Shown here one piece after another: positions 21,162-30,990 of a DNA stretch of 64,000 nt (position 1 is its first letter; every line of letters starts with the position of its first letter). The position numbers and the translations under genes were made by a program. The stretch lies in NCBI RefSeq assembly GCF_000187245.1, contig NC_027862.1, positions 186,001 through 250,000 on the forward strand, written 5' to 3'. The notes under the pieces are model-generated. The model had not been told where the DNA came from, made no database searches, and saw nothing but the letters and a program-made list of their open reading frames with translations. The stretch is from Ogataea parapolymorpha DL-1. Its lineage: Eukaryota; Ascomycota; Pichiomycetes; Pichiales; Pichiaceae.

Positions 21162-22136
21162 TCATTTAGTAGGCTTCTTCTTGTTTTTCGGAGACTGGAC
21201 CCCTGGCGGAGGCTGTGTTCCGTATCCGTATTTCTTCTTTTCTGCAGGTTTGAGAATCTGGAACGAGCACAATAGACTCTCGTCAACGCTCATCATGGCA
21301 CCAGCGTTATCGAACTCTCCGCAATAGTTTGGAGCAGAAAATATGGTGACCAGCTGCCTTTTGCTGAAGAATTCGTATCCGTCTTCCACCACTTGATGCG
21401 CTCTACAGATGAGATCCATGTCATGTTTTTGTAAAAACCTCGAAACCACGTCTGGTCCAAAGGTGAAGGAGACACCTCGATCGTTCTCACTCCATCCAGT
21501 TATATCTTTGTCTGGGTCAGACCAGAGCAAGTCGCACAGCAGTCCCACATCTGGGATGTCTGTAGGTCTCATGACTCTTCTAATTTGCTCCATGGTGTTC
21601 AAATCTGGTGATAGTCCCCCATGCATCGTGAAGATCTTTTCATCGATGATAGCCGCAATAGGCAAACAATTGAAACAATCTGTGAAGGTTTTCCAAAGTT
21701 TGATATTATAGCGTCTCTTACACTCATCGTAGAAACCGTAGATTCTGTTGATGGATGCACATTCGTGGTTCCCTCTAAGAATAAAGAAATTCTCTGGGTA
21801 TTTGATCTTGTATGCTAATAATAAACAGATTGTTTCTAATGATTGCTTTCCTCTATCAACGTAATCTCCCAGGAATAAGTAGTTTGCCTCTGGCGGGAAG
21901 GCACCGTATTCAAACAGCCTCAGAAGGTCGTAATACTGCCCATGAATATCACCGCAGATTTTGATTGGAGCCTCAAGCTCAAGCAAAATAGGTTGTCTGA
22001 TGAAAATTTCTCTGGCTTTCGTACAAAGGTATCTGATCTCAAATTCGTGTAGTTGGACCTGCTTACCTGGTCTGGAACCTCTCACATCGAGAAGCCTGTC
22101 GATGATGGATTCAATATCTGCTTCTTGTTCAGCCAT
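21162..22136 (-). CDS. GLC7: Protein phosphatase 1 catalytic subunit
   Basis: A 324-residue PP1 catalytic subunit. All three metallophosphatase motifs are intact: GDIHGQ (62-67), GDYVDRG (90-96) and RGNHE (121-125). The PP1-specific segment [16 protein letters not shown] and the C-terminal [19 protein letters not shown] with the hydrophobic groove are present. PP1 works with many targeting subunits in glycogen metabolism, mitosis, mRNA 3'-end formation and glucose signalling. No intron interrupts the coding frame. Confidence 0.97.
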   Translation of the reverse strand: MAEQEADIESIIDRLLDVRGSRPGKQVQLHEFEIRYLCTKAREIFIRQPILLELEAPIKICGDIHGQYYDLLRLFEYGAFPPEANYLFLGDYVDRGKQSLETICLLLAYKIKYPENFFILRGNHECASINRIYGFYDECKRRYNIKLWKTFTDCFNCLPIAAIIDEKIFTMHGGLSPDLNTMEQIRRVMRPTDIPDVGLLCDLLWSDPDKDITGWSENDRGVSFTFGPDVVSRFLQKHDMDLICRAHQVVEDGYEFFSKRQLVTIFSAPNYCGEFDNAGAMMSVDESLLCSFQILKPAEKKKYGYGTQPPPGVQSPKNKKKPTK

Positions 22137-22741
22137 AGTTAGGTGGCGGAGGCGTTAATTGCAGTGACAAGAGGCGATGGCTTTAGCAAATATGTTTGTC
22201 AATGTATCAAACGCGTGAATTGGCCGGAACGGACAAAGGTTCGCTGGTTTGGATAAAGGTTGTTATTTTTTCCTTTTGTATCGGAACGTAGTGGCAACGC
22301 GTAAAAATAGTTACCCGCTGTTACTGATGGCTGTTAAAACTCGGACCACCGCTGTTGGAAGGTGGGTGGGATACGCAAGGGTCTCGAAAGAGTGATCTAA
22401 AACTGTTTTAACAAAAACAAAGCCCGCTCCGTTGCTCTTTACTTGTTTTATTTTACAGCTTTCCCAATAAAATGGTCGTTGCAAAATTCGCCTTTCATCT
22501 GTCGGCCGGGTAATGTTGATATTTTTATCCAGGTGCGACACAACACGCCATGTGTCACCGGATCCATCCTCGGATATACCCGCGTATCATCTTTCATTCC
22601 TTTGTTCTACTCCAGGCACTCCCATTTCACGCAATGGCACACGTCTCCTCAGCCAGCGCGCCATCAACGCCATGTCGCTTATCTTTTCTGTCCTGTCGTG
22701 TAAGTTACAACTAAATTTTTTATATTCTCGACATCCCTTCC
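22137..22741. promoter_or_regulatory. GLC7-MRP1 divergent intergenic region
   Basis: 605 bp between two divergent start codons, the longest gene-free stretch of the window. It holds two exact ACGCGT boxes (22211-22216 and 22297-22302) on the GLC7-proximal side. I find no tRNA, no convincing small gene and no repeat longer than about 10 bp. Short open frames here look random. Confidence 0.5.
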
Positions 22742-23857
22742 ATGCTGAGAAAGACGCTAAGTGGTTTGCCGATTGCTCGCCGCGCGTTCAGCTCCCGTGC
22801 GGCGTGTCGCCAGGTAGAGCTTGGCGTGGACAATCAGTCGGAGCCTGTGGGAGCAACGATCATTCTTCCGTCCCTGTCTATAGTGGAGAACTCTGAAAAC
22901 ACGGGCATTCCTGGATTGTTCAGTGATTCTGTGCTTAAGGACATCTGGACCGAGCAAACAGCGCAGAAATTGGACGATTTAAAGTATGGAATATCCGAGT
23001 CACCGCTCAGAAGCACTTTGGAGTCCGCTTTTGTCGAATACAACTCCAACAAGAACGTTTTTCTCAAGGGACACAAGACGTCTGCTGCGAACCTGATGGA
23101 GGACTTTGCCATAACCACTAATAACCCCACCATCGACAAATACTACAAACTGTTATCTAAGACGGCAAAGAAACCTACAGAGCAGTTTGTGTTCCAGAAT
23201 GCGTCTGCCATCTACAACCTGTACTATTTCCTCTCGTCCCTCAAGCCGAACCCCGACAATACAGTTGCCAAGGTTGGCGTGGAGGAGCTTTACAAGACGC
23301 CAGACGTTTTTTCTGAAATCAAGAACGCTCCTCGTCCAGAGTTCGAGTCACAGATCGAGGCCTCGTTCGGCTCTCTGCAAGAATTCAAGACCCTTTTATT
23401 GTCCACCGCCAAGGCAGTGAAAGGAAACGGATACACCTGGCTGGTGTACAAGTTCAGACAGCCCGAGTTGGGACAGGAAACGAGAGACCTGTCGAGATTC
23501 TCCTCGCTGGCGATTCTGAACACCTACAACCACGGCACTCCTCACCATTTCAGAGCAGGACAGATCTCGAATGCCAGGGCTTTCAAGAAACAAAAATCGG
23601 AATCGTCCGAAGAGGATGACGGCTCTTTCGCCATGTACAAAATCGACATTCCTTCGTTGGAACAGGCACAGGACACATACGACCCGTTGAAATACGTCTA
23701 CGAGCCGCTCATGGCCATTGGTAACAATCCATCTTTCTATCTGAGAGACTATGGTGTGTTTGGAAAGGCCAGCTATCTTGAGAACGTGTGGAACTGCATA
23801 GATTGGAGCGTGGTGGAGACCCGGTGGGCCAATAGAGCTCTGTCTACAAGACGCTAA
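22742..23857 (+). CDS. MRP1: Mitochondrial small-subunit ribosomal protein with SOD-like fold (Mrp1/mS43-like)
   Basis: A 371-residue protein starting with a basic mitochondrial presequence (MLRKTLSGLPIARRAFSSR). The body resembles Fe/Mn superoxide dismutase without metal ligands: an N-terminal helical pair around VFQNASAIYNLYYFLSSL and a C-terminal alpha/beta part around KAVKGNGYTWLVYKF and WNCIDWSVVETRWAN, where the last block corresponds to the C-terminal helix of SODs. Yeast mitoribosomes contain two such proteins, Mrp1 (mS43) and Rsm26 (mS42). The length favours Mrp1, but I cannot exclude Rsm26. The large insert near residues 280-295 (KQKSESSEEDDGS) is acidic and poorly conserved. Confidence 0.65.
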   Translation: MLRKTLSGLPIARRAFSSRAACRQVELGVDNQSEPVGATIILPSLSIVENSENTGIPGLFSDSVLKDIWTEQTAQKLDDLKYGISESPLRSTLESAFVEYNSNKNVFLKGHKTSAANLMEDFAITTNNPTIDKYYKLLSKTAKKPTEQFVFQNASAIYNLYYFLSSLKPNPDNTVAKVGVEELYKTPDVFSEIKNAPRPEFESQIEASFGSLQEFKTLLLSTAKAVKGNGYTWLVYKFRQPELGQETRDLSRFSSLAILNTYNHGTPHHFRAGQISNARAFKKQKSESSEEDDGSFAMYKIDIPSLEQAQDTYDPLKYVYEPLMAIGNNPSFYLRDYGVFGKASYLENVWNCIDWSVVETRWANRALSTRR

Positions 23858-23937
23858 TGTATATAGATTATGTCATGCAAGGAAAAAAAAAAATTTAGAA
23901 AATATTGAGCTCTTGTTGCTTACCCTAACCGGCTCCA

Positions 23938-26900
23938 ATGAAAAACCTTAGAATCCTCAACATTGGCCAGGTGGCGCCAGAGTCCAGAACGTATCCGGAT
24001 CTGGAGGTTGTGGACTCTGTCTTTGACGTCGTCTCCGATTCCCTCACCATTGTGATGGGCTCTGAGGAGAGCCAGACATTGGAGGTCCAGCAGTTCATGA
24101 AGACGGGCCAGATTAATATCCTGGCGTCTCTTCCCGTTCGTGAGTTTGACAAGATGGTTTCCTTTGTTCATTTCGCAGACAGCTGCCAGCTCGTGGTCAT
24201 CTTTGAACAGGGAGACATCCTAAGTGCCGTTTACGACGCAGCCAGCCCTGATCCCGACTCCACGGTCGTCGAGATTGTTGGATCTATAGACAGCGGGATC
24301 AAGTGTGCAAGATGGTCACCTGATGAGGAGACTCTTGCGGTTTTGACCGGGGAAAACAACCTGGTACTGCTAACAAGGACGTTTGAGCCAATTGCTGAGA
24401 AATACCTGAATCCGAACGACGTAAACGCCAGCACGCAAGTATCTGTTGGGTGGGGAAAGAAGGAGACGCAGTTTAAGGGCAAAGGTGCAAAACAGTTGGA
24501 AAGAGAGCGTCTGGCGCTGAAAAATGCTGGATTGAACATCGACAGTGACAATGCTATATTGCACGACCCTACCGTCGCAGAGGTGCAACACGGCCATCTA
24601 TCGTCGTACGAGACTTATAAATGCTATATTTCATGGCGTGGTGACAGCCAGTATCTCTCTCTAAGCACCGTTGAGGAAATCGAGCCGGGACACGAGCGCA
24701 GGGTGATCCGTGTTTATTCGCGCGACGGAGAGCTCGATTCCTGTTCTGAGGCTGTTGACGGCCAGGAGGAGCCGCTGTCGTGGAAACCGCAGGGCTCTTT
24801 GATTGCCTCGACGCGCCGTCGGTTCGAGGAGGAAATAAATGAGCAGGTGCTGGAATTAATTTTCTTCGAGAGAAACGGATTGAGACACGGCGAATTCAAC
24901 ACACGGCTAGAAGAAAACGCCAGAGTGTTGTCACTGGACTGGTCATGCAACAGTGAGATGCTTGCGTTCCGTCTTTCGGACCGTATATTGGTCTGGACGA
25001 CCAAGAATTACCATTGGTACTTGAAGGAGGAAATATACACTGCTGCCGGCGAGGAGATCCAATTTATGAAGTTCCATCCGGAAAACCCGATGAGACTCAT
25101 GTTTGGCTCAAATAAGAGAATAGAGATTGTCGACATGGCGTACTCGATGGGTCTGGGCCCAACGTGTCCGCCTACAGACGTCGGCATGGTTTTGGTAGCA
25201 GACGGAACAGAGTGCAAGATCACGCCGTTGGGCATGGCCAACGTTCCTCCGCCGGTCAGTCTGCGTGAAGTGTGGATCGAGGAGAATTTGGTGGATGTTG
25301 CCAGCGCGCGTTCGAACTCGGTGTTTGCGCTTCTGAGCAACAACAGTGTGAGTTTTGCTACCGTGGACTTGGAAAATATAATCAAGAGCAGCGAGCCCAA
25401 ATTGCGCAGCACCGTTACCAAGGGTGCCTTTGCAGGACCTCACGATCGCCCACGACAAGTGTGTTGTGCCGGCGACAATATGGCGGCCGTGCTGTTTGAC
25501 ACGGCGCGGTGTTCGAAAATCGCCATTTTCGACGTCTCAAACACAGACGAGCCGCTTCTGGCCTCTGTGGTCGACGCAGGCCCGCCCAAGCCGGTCCTGA
25601 TGAAACCTACCGTCGACTTCGAGCATCTCGCGTACGAGACGGCCGATGGATCCGTGTATATATTTGACCTGGGCACGTTCGAGGCGTCCAAGATCACGCA
25701 GTTCCCGCAGCTATGCACGGACTTCTGGGTCACCGACGTTGACGGCACGCGTGTTTGTTTTGGTCTTTCGTCTACCGGAAAGCTGTACGTGAACTCTCTG
25801 CTGGCATGTTCTGGAGTGACCTCGTTTTTGGTCACCGAGTCTCATCTGTTATACACCACGGCCAAACACCAGCTGAAATTCGTCCATCTGGACAGCAACA
25901 TCGACCAGCAGCCATTTTCTGAGGACGAAGATGACGAGAGAACGAGAATGATTGAACGTGGTGCTCTTTTGGTGACGGCTATTCCGTCAAAAGCCAGCGT
26001 CGTGCTCCAGGCTCCGCGTGGCAACCTCGAGACGATCCATCCGCGGATCATGATTCTGACGGAGGTCAGGCACTTTATCAAGAATAGAAAGTATGCAGAG
26101 GCCTTTGTGGCGTGCCGCACGCACAGAATTGCCCTCGATATCCTGCACGACTACGACTCTGAGCTGTTTTTCAACAACGTGGAACATTTCATCAAGGAGA
26201 TAAAACGGCCCGACTATATCGAGCTGTTCATGTCAACGCTGCTCGAAGAGGACGTTGTTGAGACAAAGTACAAAGAAACAGAGAAATCTGCCACGTCCGC
26301 TTTCGAGCAGCTGCGAGTGTCGAATTATGTCAAACCCCGGGGCAAGGAAAAAATTAGTCGGATTTGTGAGGCTCTTCTCGCAGTTTTGCTTACTCCGCCA
26401 TACAAGAGCAAGTACTTGCAGACAATCATCACCGCGTATGCCTGCCAGCATCCTCCAAAAACCACACAGGCTCTAGAATTGATTGGCACGTTCAAGAACG
26501 AGTCCGAGATCGAGAAAACCGTGCAGCACCTGTGTTTCCTGTTGGATGTGAACATGCTATACGATGAGGCGCTGGGCATCTATAACGTGCCGCTCGCGCT
26601 GGTTATAGCCCAGCAGTCGCAAAAAGACCCGAAGGAGTATCTACCGTTCTTGCAGAAACTACATGTGCAACCGGAGCTACGCAAAAAGTTCATGATCGAC
26701 AGTTACCTCAAGAAATACGAAAAGGCACTCGACTGGCTCGTCCAGATCTCTCCAGAGGACTCGCCGGACATCGACGCCGAGATTGTCGATTTCGTCATCG
26801 AACACAGTCTCTACACGCACGCCCTCGGCTTGTACAGATACAAAAAAGACAAGTTCGATGCTATTATGAGAGCGTATGCCGATTATTTGCACGAGAATAG

Positions 26901-27846
26901 AGACTATGCCGACGCAGCTCTGGCGTACGAGACATTGTCGCAGAAACAAGAGGCTTTGGAGAACTACGTGCTGGCCAGAAAGTGGCAGCAGGCAGTCACT
27001 TTGGCTATCCATGATAAACAGCTACTAACAGACACTTGCACCCGTTTGGTCTCCTTGCTCACTGATAATCACGAATACTCGGCTGCAGCCTATCTGGAGC
27101 TCAAATTTCTTGATAATATTGAGGAGGCGCTCAAATTGTACTGCAAAAACCACCAGTATGAGCAGGCCATCATGCTGTGCTACCAAGAAAATAAAAAACA
27201 GCTGGTGGAGTCCGTGGTGGACCCGGCTCTTGGCGAGGGTTTTGGTGTGATTGCGGAGCTGCTTGCAGACTGCAAGGGCCAGATCAACTCGCAATTGAGC
27301 AGACTCAGAGAGCTGCGTTCGAAAAAACAGGAGGACCCGTATGCCTACTACGGTGAGATGGGAGAGGCTGATGCTCCGGACAACGTGTCGATAGCTGCCT
27401 CTGAGACCTCCACCAGAGAGTCCTTCTTCACCAGATACACAGGAAAGACGCAGGGAACGGCCAAAACAGGAGCTTCCCGGAGAACAGCCAAGAACAGAAG
27501 AAGAGAGGAGCGGAAAAAGGCCAGGGGAAAGAAGGGAACCATTTACGAAGAGGAGTATCTGGTCAATTCTATTGGCAGGCTGGTGGAAAGGCTGAACCAG
27601 ACCGAACCTGAGGCTTTGAGACTGATAGAGGGTCTCGTGAGACGGTCAATGATGGCCCAGGCGTACGAGATCCAGAAAAACTTTGTCGAGGTCAGAGAGC
27701 TGCTGAAGTTACACATTCAGGAAATCTACAACATCAGCGAGAAGGACCGTGAACGGGTTGACGACAACGGCATGGTGTATCTTGTTCCTGAGATCCCAGT
27801 GCCGGAAATCAAGAGTTTTCCAAAGCGGAAGCTCTTGGACTACTAA
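23938..27846 (+). CDS. ELP1: Elongator complex subunit 1
   Basis: A 1302-residue Elp1 (IKAP) homologue, close to the 1349 residues of S. cerevisiae. The N-terminal half is two WD40-type propellers beginning MKNLRILNIGQVAPES. The C-terminal half is helical TPR-like (DYADAALAYETLSQKQEALENYV). A conserved Lys/Arg-rich patch at about residues 1176-1200 (SRRTAKNRRREERKKARGKK) corresponds to the tRNA-binding basic region of Elp1. Elongator installs the cm5 group on wobble uridines of tRNA in the cytoplasm. The first ATG is used; SAC1 follows in the same direction after 68 bp. Confidence 0.95.
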   Translation: MKNLRILNIGQVAPESRTYPDLEVVDSVFDVVSDSLTIVMGSEESQTLEVQQFMKTGQINILASLPVREFDKMVSFVHFADSCQLVVIFEQGDILSAVYDAASPDPDSTVVEIVGSIDSGIKCARWSPDEETLAVLTGENNLVLLTRTFEPIAEKYLNPNDVNASTQVSVGWGKKETQFKGKGAKQLERERLALKNAGLNIDSDNAILHDPTVAEVQHGHLSSYETYKCYISWRGDSQYLSLSTVEEIEPGHERRVIRVYSRDGELDSCSEAVDGQEEPLSWKPQGSLIASTRRRFEEEINEQVLELIFFERNGLRHGEFNTRLEENARVLSLDWSCNSEMLAFRLSDRILVWTTKNYHWYLKEEIYTAAGEEIQFMKFHPENPMRLMFGSNKRIEIVDMAYSMGLGPTCPPTDVGMVLVADGTECKITPLGMANVPPPVSLREVWIEENLVDVASARSNSVFALLSNNSVSFATVDLENIIKSSEPKLRSTVTKGAFAGPHDRPRQVCCAGDNMAAVLFDTARCSKIAIFDVSNTDEPLLASVVDAGPPKPVLMKPTVDFEHLAYETADGSVYIFDLGTFEASKITQFPQLCTDFWVTDVDGTRVCFGLSSTGKLYVNSLLACSGVTSFLVTESHLLYTTAKHQLKFVHLDSNIDQQPFSEDEDDERTRMIERGALLVTAIPSKASVVLQAPRGNLETIHPRIMILTEVRHFIKNRKYAEAFVACRTHRIALDILHDYDSELFFNNVEHFIKEIKRPDYIELFMSTLLEEDVVETKYKETEKSATSAFEQLRVSNYVKPRGKEKISRICEALLAVLLTPPYKSKYLQTIITAYACQHPPKTTQALELIGTFKNESEIEKTVQHLCFLLDVNMLYDEALGIYNVPLALVIAQQSQKDPKEYLPFLQKLHVQPELRKKFMIDSYLKKYEKALDWLVQISPEDSPDIDAEIVDFVIEHSLYTHALGLYRYKKDKFDAIMRAYADYLHENRDYADAALAYETLSQKQEALENYVLARKWQQAVTLAIHDKQLLTDTCTRLVSLLTDNHEYSAAAYLELKFLDNIEEALKLYCKNHQYEQAIMLCYQENKKQLVESVVDPALGEGFGVIAELLADCKGQINSQLSRLRELRSKKQEDPYAYYGEMGEADAPDNVSIAASETSTRESFFTRYTGKTQGTAKTGASRRTAKNRRREERKKARGKKGTIYEEEYLVNSIGRLVERLNQTEPEALRLIEGLVRRSMMAQAYEIQKNFVEVRELLKLHIQEIYNISEKDRERVDDNGMVYLVPEIPVPEIKSFPKRKLLDY

Positions 27847-27914
27847 TGGTGCAAGGGTGTATTCCTCAAATAAAGTTTAATTTTGTAATAAAAATACGTA
27901 ATTACTTTTATTGT

Positions 27915-29735
27915 ATGAGTGCTCCTTTTCTGTCGCTATCGGAGGTTGCCGATGGGTATTTGGTGACCACCGTGGCACGTGGCAGCGAGTCGCGTGCGTT
28001 GCTGGTGACCAACGCAGGAACAGTTGAACTCGTTGACGCGGAAAAACATCTAACTGACAAGAAATCACAGCCTATCTCAGGTATAATCGGTCTAATCCAC
28101 CTACACAGCTGTCATTATCTGCTAGTTGTCACTGAGGCCTCAGAGATGGGTCAGGTGTATGGTGGCAAAAAGGTGTTCAAAATGACCTCGTTCAAGATGC
28201 TTCCTCTGAGTCCTACCAAGTACCACCTTGACGAGGACGAGACCAGGTACTTGAAGTTGCTGGAGTCCCATCTCCAGTCTGCCTCGCTGATGTTTTCGTA
28301 CGACTACGATCTGACGAAGCCGTTTGTCAAACAGGCCGAAAACGGCTACGATCCAGAGTATATGTGGAACTACTTTGTGTCGCAGGATCTTATCAAGGTT
28401 GCAAACCAATTTGTGTTGCCGATGATCTACGGATACGCCAAATTTGTGCGCACAACCTTGAATATGAAGCCTGTCACGTTTGGTCTGATCACGAGACGGT
28501 CGCGTATGAGGGCCGGCACACGGTATTTCCGTCGTGGAATCGACTCTGAGGGTAATGTTGCCAATTTCAATGAGACGGAGCAAATTTTGGCTGTTCACAC
28601 TCCCGAGGGCGACAAAGTGTACACTTATTTGCAGACCAGGGGTTCTGTTCCCGTGTACTGGGCAGAAATGAACAATCTTAGATACAAGCCGAACCTGTTG
28701 CTCGGACAGACAGACTATACGCCTACAAGACAGCATTTCAGCCGCATGATTGAGAAATACGGCACCACGTATTTGGTTAATCTCGTGAACCAAAAGGGCT
28801 ACGAGGAGCCTGTTAAGCTGGCGTACGAGAACGCGGTGACTGCACTGAACGATCCAAATTTGAAATACACCTACTTTGACTTCCACCACGAGTGCAAAAA
28901 TATGAAGTGGCACCGTGTCAAGCTTCTGATCGACCATTTGAGAGAAATTGGTCTTTCGCCCCAAGATTTTTCTGTGGTCAACGTTTCGGAAAAGTTTGTG
29001 GTCCAGCGCAAGCAGAACCACACCGTGAGAACGAACTGCATGGACTGTCTCGATAGAACCAACGTGGTGCAGTCCACGCTGGGCAGATTTTTCTTGCAGC
29101 AACAGCTGATTGAAAGCGGTGTGATAAGCGGCGCAGAGGACTGGGAAAGAGTGGACCCGAAGTTCAACTTTGTGTTCATGAATATTTGGGCTGACAACGC
29201 AGATGTCGTGTCGAAGTCGTACTCCGGAACCGGTGCTCTGAAAACGGATTTCACCAGAACGGGTCGGAGAACGAAATTGGGTGCATTGAACGATCTCGTC
29301 AACTCCATCACAAGATACATCAAAAACAACTACAGAGACGGTCCCAGACAGGATGGCTACGACCTGTTTCTTGGCAACATCCTGCCATACGAGATGGCTA
29401 CGTCACCATTCCAGGACCTTAGACCAGCGTACACTCAGTCCATTCCTTACGTTCTTCTGGCTTCGCTTTCTCTGCTGGTGATTACGTCGATCTATCCAAA
29501 CAGCTCCCTTTCGCCGTTCAAGCATTTTATCTTGAACGGTTTCCTGGTGACTATTGCTGCTCTTTCGCTCAAGTACATCTTTGACAACGGAGTGCAGTAC
29601 GTGAACTGGCCTAGACTGTGCAGTTTGGATTATCTTAGCCCTAGAGAGGTCCTCAACGACGGCAAGTTTGACGGCATTGTCTTCGAGAAGTCAGACCTGT
29701 ACAACAAGTTTTCGGAGGTTGCAAAGAAGGAGTAG
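27915..29735 (+). CDS. SAC1: Phosphatidylinositol-4-phosphate phosphatase Sac1
   Basis: A 606-residue Sac1. I start at the ATG at 27915 (MSAPFLSLSEVADGYLV); 23 more codons are open upstream. The CX5R catalytic motif is NCMDCLDRTNV, with Cys375 and Arg381. Other family blocks are HSCHYLLVVTEAS-type N-domain strands and FWAEMNN-like sequence upstream of the active site. Two C-terminal membrane helices (about residues 512-530 and 536-556) anchor it in the ER/Golgi, as in S. cerevisiae (623 residues). It controls PI4P at ER contact sites. Confidence 0.96.
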   Translation: MSAPFLSLSEVADGYLVTTVARGSESRALLVTNAGTVELVDAEKHLTDKKSQPISGIIGLIHLHSCHYLLVVTEASEMGQVYGGKKVFKMTSFKMLPLSPTKYHLDEDETRYLKLLESHLQSASLMFSYDYDLTKPFVKQAENGYDPEYMWNYFVSQDLIKVANQFVLPMIYGYAKFVRTTLNMKPVTFGLITRRSRMRAGTRYFRRGIDSEGNVANFNETEQILAVHTPEGDKVYTYLQTRGSVPVYWAEMNNLRYKPNLLLGQTDYTPTRQHFSRMIEKYGTTYLVNLVNQKGYEEPVKLAYENAVTALNDPNLKYTYFDFHHECKNMKWHRVKLLIDHLREIGLSPQDFSVVNVSEKFVVQRKQNHTVRTNCMDCLDRTNVVQSTLGRFFLQQQLIESGVISGAEDWERVDPKFNFVFMNIWADNADVVSKSYSGTGALKTDFTRTGRRTKLGALNDLVNSITRYIKNNYRDGPRQDGYDLFLGNILPYEMATSPFQDLRPAYTQSIPYVLLASLSLLVITSIYPNSSLSPFKHFILNGFLVTIAALSLKYIFDNGVQYVNWPRLCSLDYLSPREVLNDGKFDGIVFEKSDLYNKFSEVAKKE

Positions 29736-29808
29736 AGAATAAATACAGTATTAATTTGGTTTGGGGCTGTGCAAGATTCCGATATATTTCAAATAAATTA
29801 ATTATTTG

Positions 29809-29814
29809 TGACTC
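29809..29814 (+). promoter_or_regulatory. Gcn4-like TGACTC just upstream of SER1
   Basis: TGACTC within TGACTCTT, ending 9 nt before the SER1 ATG and lying downstream of the likely TATA (GATATATTT near 29782). It is thus at or after the probable transcription start. The same TGACTCTT octamer occurs 12 nt before the HOM3 start. Confidence 0.4.
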
Positions 29815-29823
29815 TTCGATATT

Positions 29824-30990
29824 ATGTCACTCGAGAGAAAAGAGCCAAACTATTTTGGAGCGGGACCTGCCCTGCTCCCAACCAGTGTACTGCAACAGGC
29901 TGCCCAAGATTTGATCAACTTTCAAGGAATTGGTCTTGGCGCCGGAGAGATCAGCCATCGCTCAGCTGCTGGTGCTAATATTATAGAGAGCACTCGCCAG
30001 CATCTGGTCGAGTTGCTCGACATTCCAGACACCCACGAGGTTTTCTTCATGCAAGGAGGCGGAACTACCGGTTTTTCGTCCATCGCAACTAATCTCACAG
30101 CCTCATTCGCCAAGAAGACCGGACGGAAGGGCACACCAGCTTACGTCGTCACTGGAAGCTGGTCGAAAAAAGCTGCCGAGGAGGCCACCAGACTGGGCTT
30201 TAACCCGGACATTGTGCTGGACTCGAAGAAGGTCGACGGCAAGTTTGGCACTATTCCGGGCACCGACAAGTGGAGCATTCCTCAAGATCTGTCCAACACT
30301 TCGTACCTTTACTTCTGTGACAACGAGACCGTCAACGGTGTCGAGTTCCCAGAATTCCCATTTGAGAAGTTCCCAGGCGTTGAGATCGTCGCTGATATGT
30401 CCTCGAACTTTTTGTCCAAAAAGGTGGACGTTTCCAAGTACGGCTGTATTTTCGCAGGTGCGCAGAAAAACGTTGGTCTGGCCGGTATCACGGTCTATAT
30501 CATCAAAAAGAGCCTTCTTGACCACCCAACTGAGGACGATCTGACCAAGCTGAACATCCCGTTGAGCCCTATCGCATTTGATTTCCCAACTGTCGTTAAG
30601 AACAAGTCGGCATACAACACCATTCCAACGTTCACCGTGCATATCGTGGACCTTGTACTGCAAAACCTGATCCAGAAAGGTGGTCTTGATGTCCAGCAGA
30701 AGGCCAACGAGCAGAAGGCCAAGCTTCTGTACGAGGCTCTGGACGAGTTCCCTAGCGTGTATAAGCTCCCTGTGGAAAAGTCGGTGAGATCAAAAATGAA
30801 CGTGGTGTTCACGCTGGCTGATGGCTCGGACGCCGAGTTCCTCAAAGCTGCAGAGGAAAGAGAACTCACGGGTCTGAAGGGCCACCGTTCCGTTGGGGGC
30901 ATGCGCGCTTCTTTATACAACGCCGTGTCACTGGAGAGTGTCAAGCTGCTGTGCGACTTTGTGAGAGAGTATGGTGCAGAGCACGCCTAA
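29824..30990 (+). CDS. SER1: Phosphoserine aminotransferase
   Basis: A 388-residue class-V aminotransferase. It opens with NYFGAGPALLPTSVLQQAAQ and has the GGGTTGFSS phosphate-binding loop. The PLP-binding lysine is Lys215 in IFAGAQKNVGLAG. The C-terminal TGLKGHRSVGGMRASLYNA block is diagnostic for SerC/Ser1. It converts 3-phosphohydroxypyruvate to 3-phosphoserine in serine synthesis. The last four bases (30987-30990) overlap the end of the convergent HUS1-like gene. Confidence 0.97.
   Translation: MSLERKEPNYFGAGPALLPTSVLQQAAQDLINFQGIGLGAGEISHRSAAGANIIESTRQHLVELLDIPDTHEVFFMQGGGTTGFSSIATNLTASFAKKTGRKGTPAYVVTGSWSKKAAEEATRLGFNPDIVLDSKKVDGKFGTIPGTDKWSIPQDLSNTSYLYFCDNETVNGVEFPEFPFEKFPGVEIVADMSSNFLSKKVDVSKYGCIFAGAQKNVGLAGITVYIIKKSLLDHPTEDDLTKLNIPLSPIAFDFPTVVKNKSAYNTIPTFTVHIVDLVLQNLIQKGGLDVQQKANEQKAKLLYEALDEFPSVYKLPVEKSVRSKMNVVFTLADGSDAEFLKAAEERELTGLKGHRSVGGMRASLYNAVSLESVKLLCDFVREYGAEHA

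Noticed and set aside
21100..21165. C/D-box-like signals near the GLC7 3' end (CGATGA followed by CTGA)
   Set aside because: The box C does not match the consensus, no terminal stem is visible and the region overlaps the GLC7 3' UTR.
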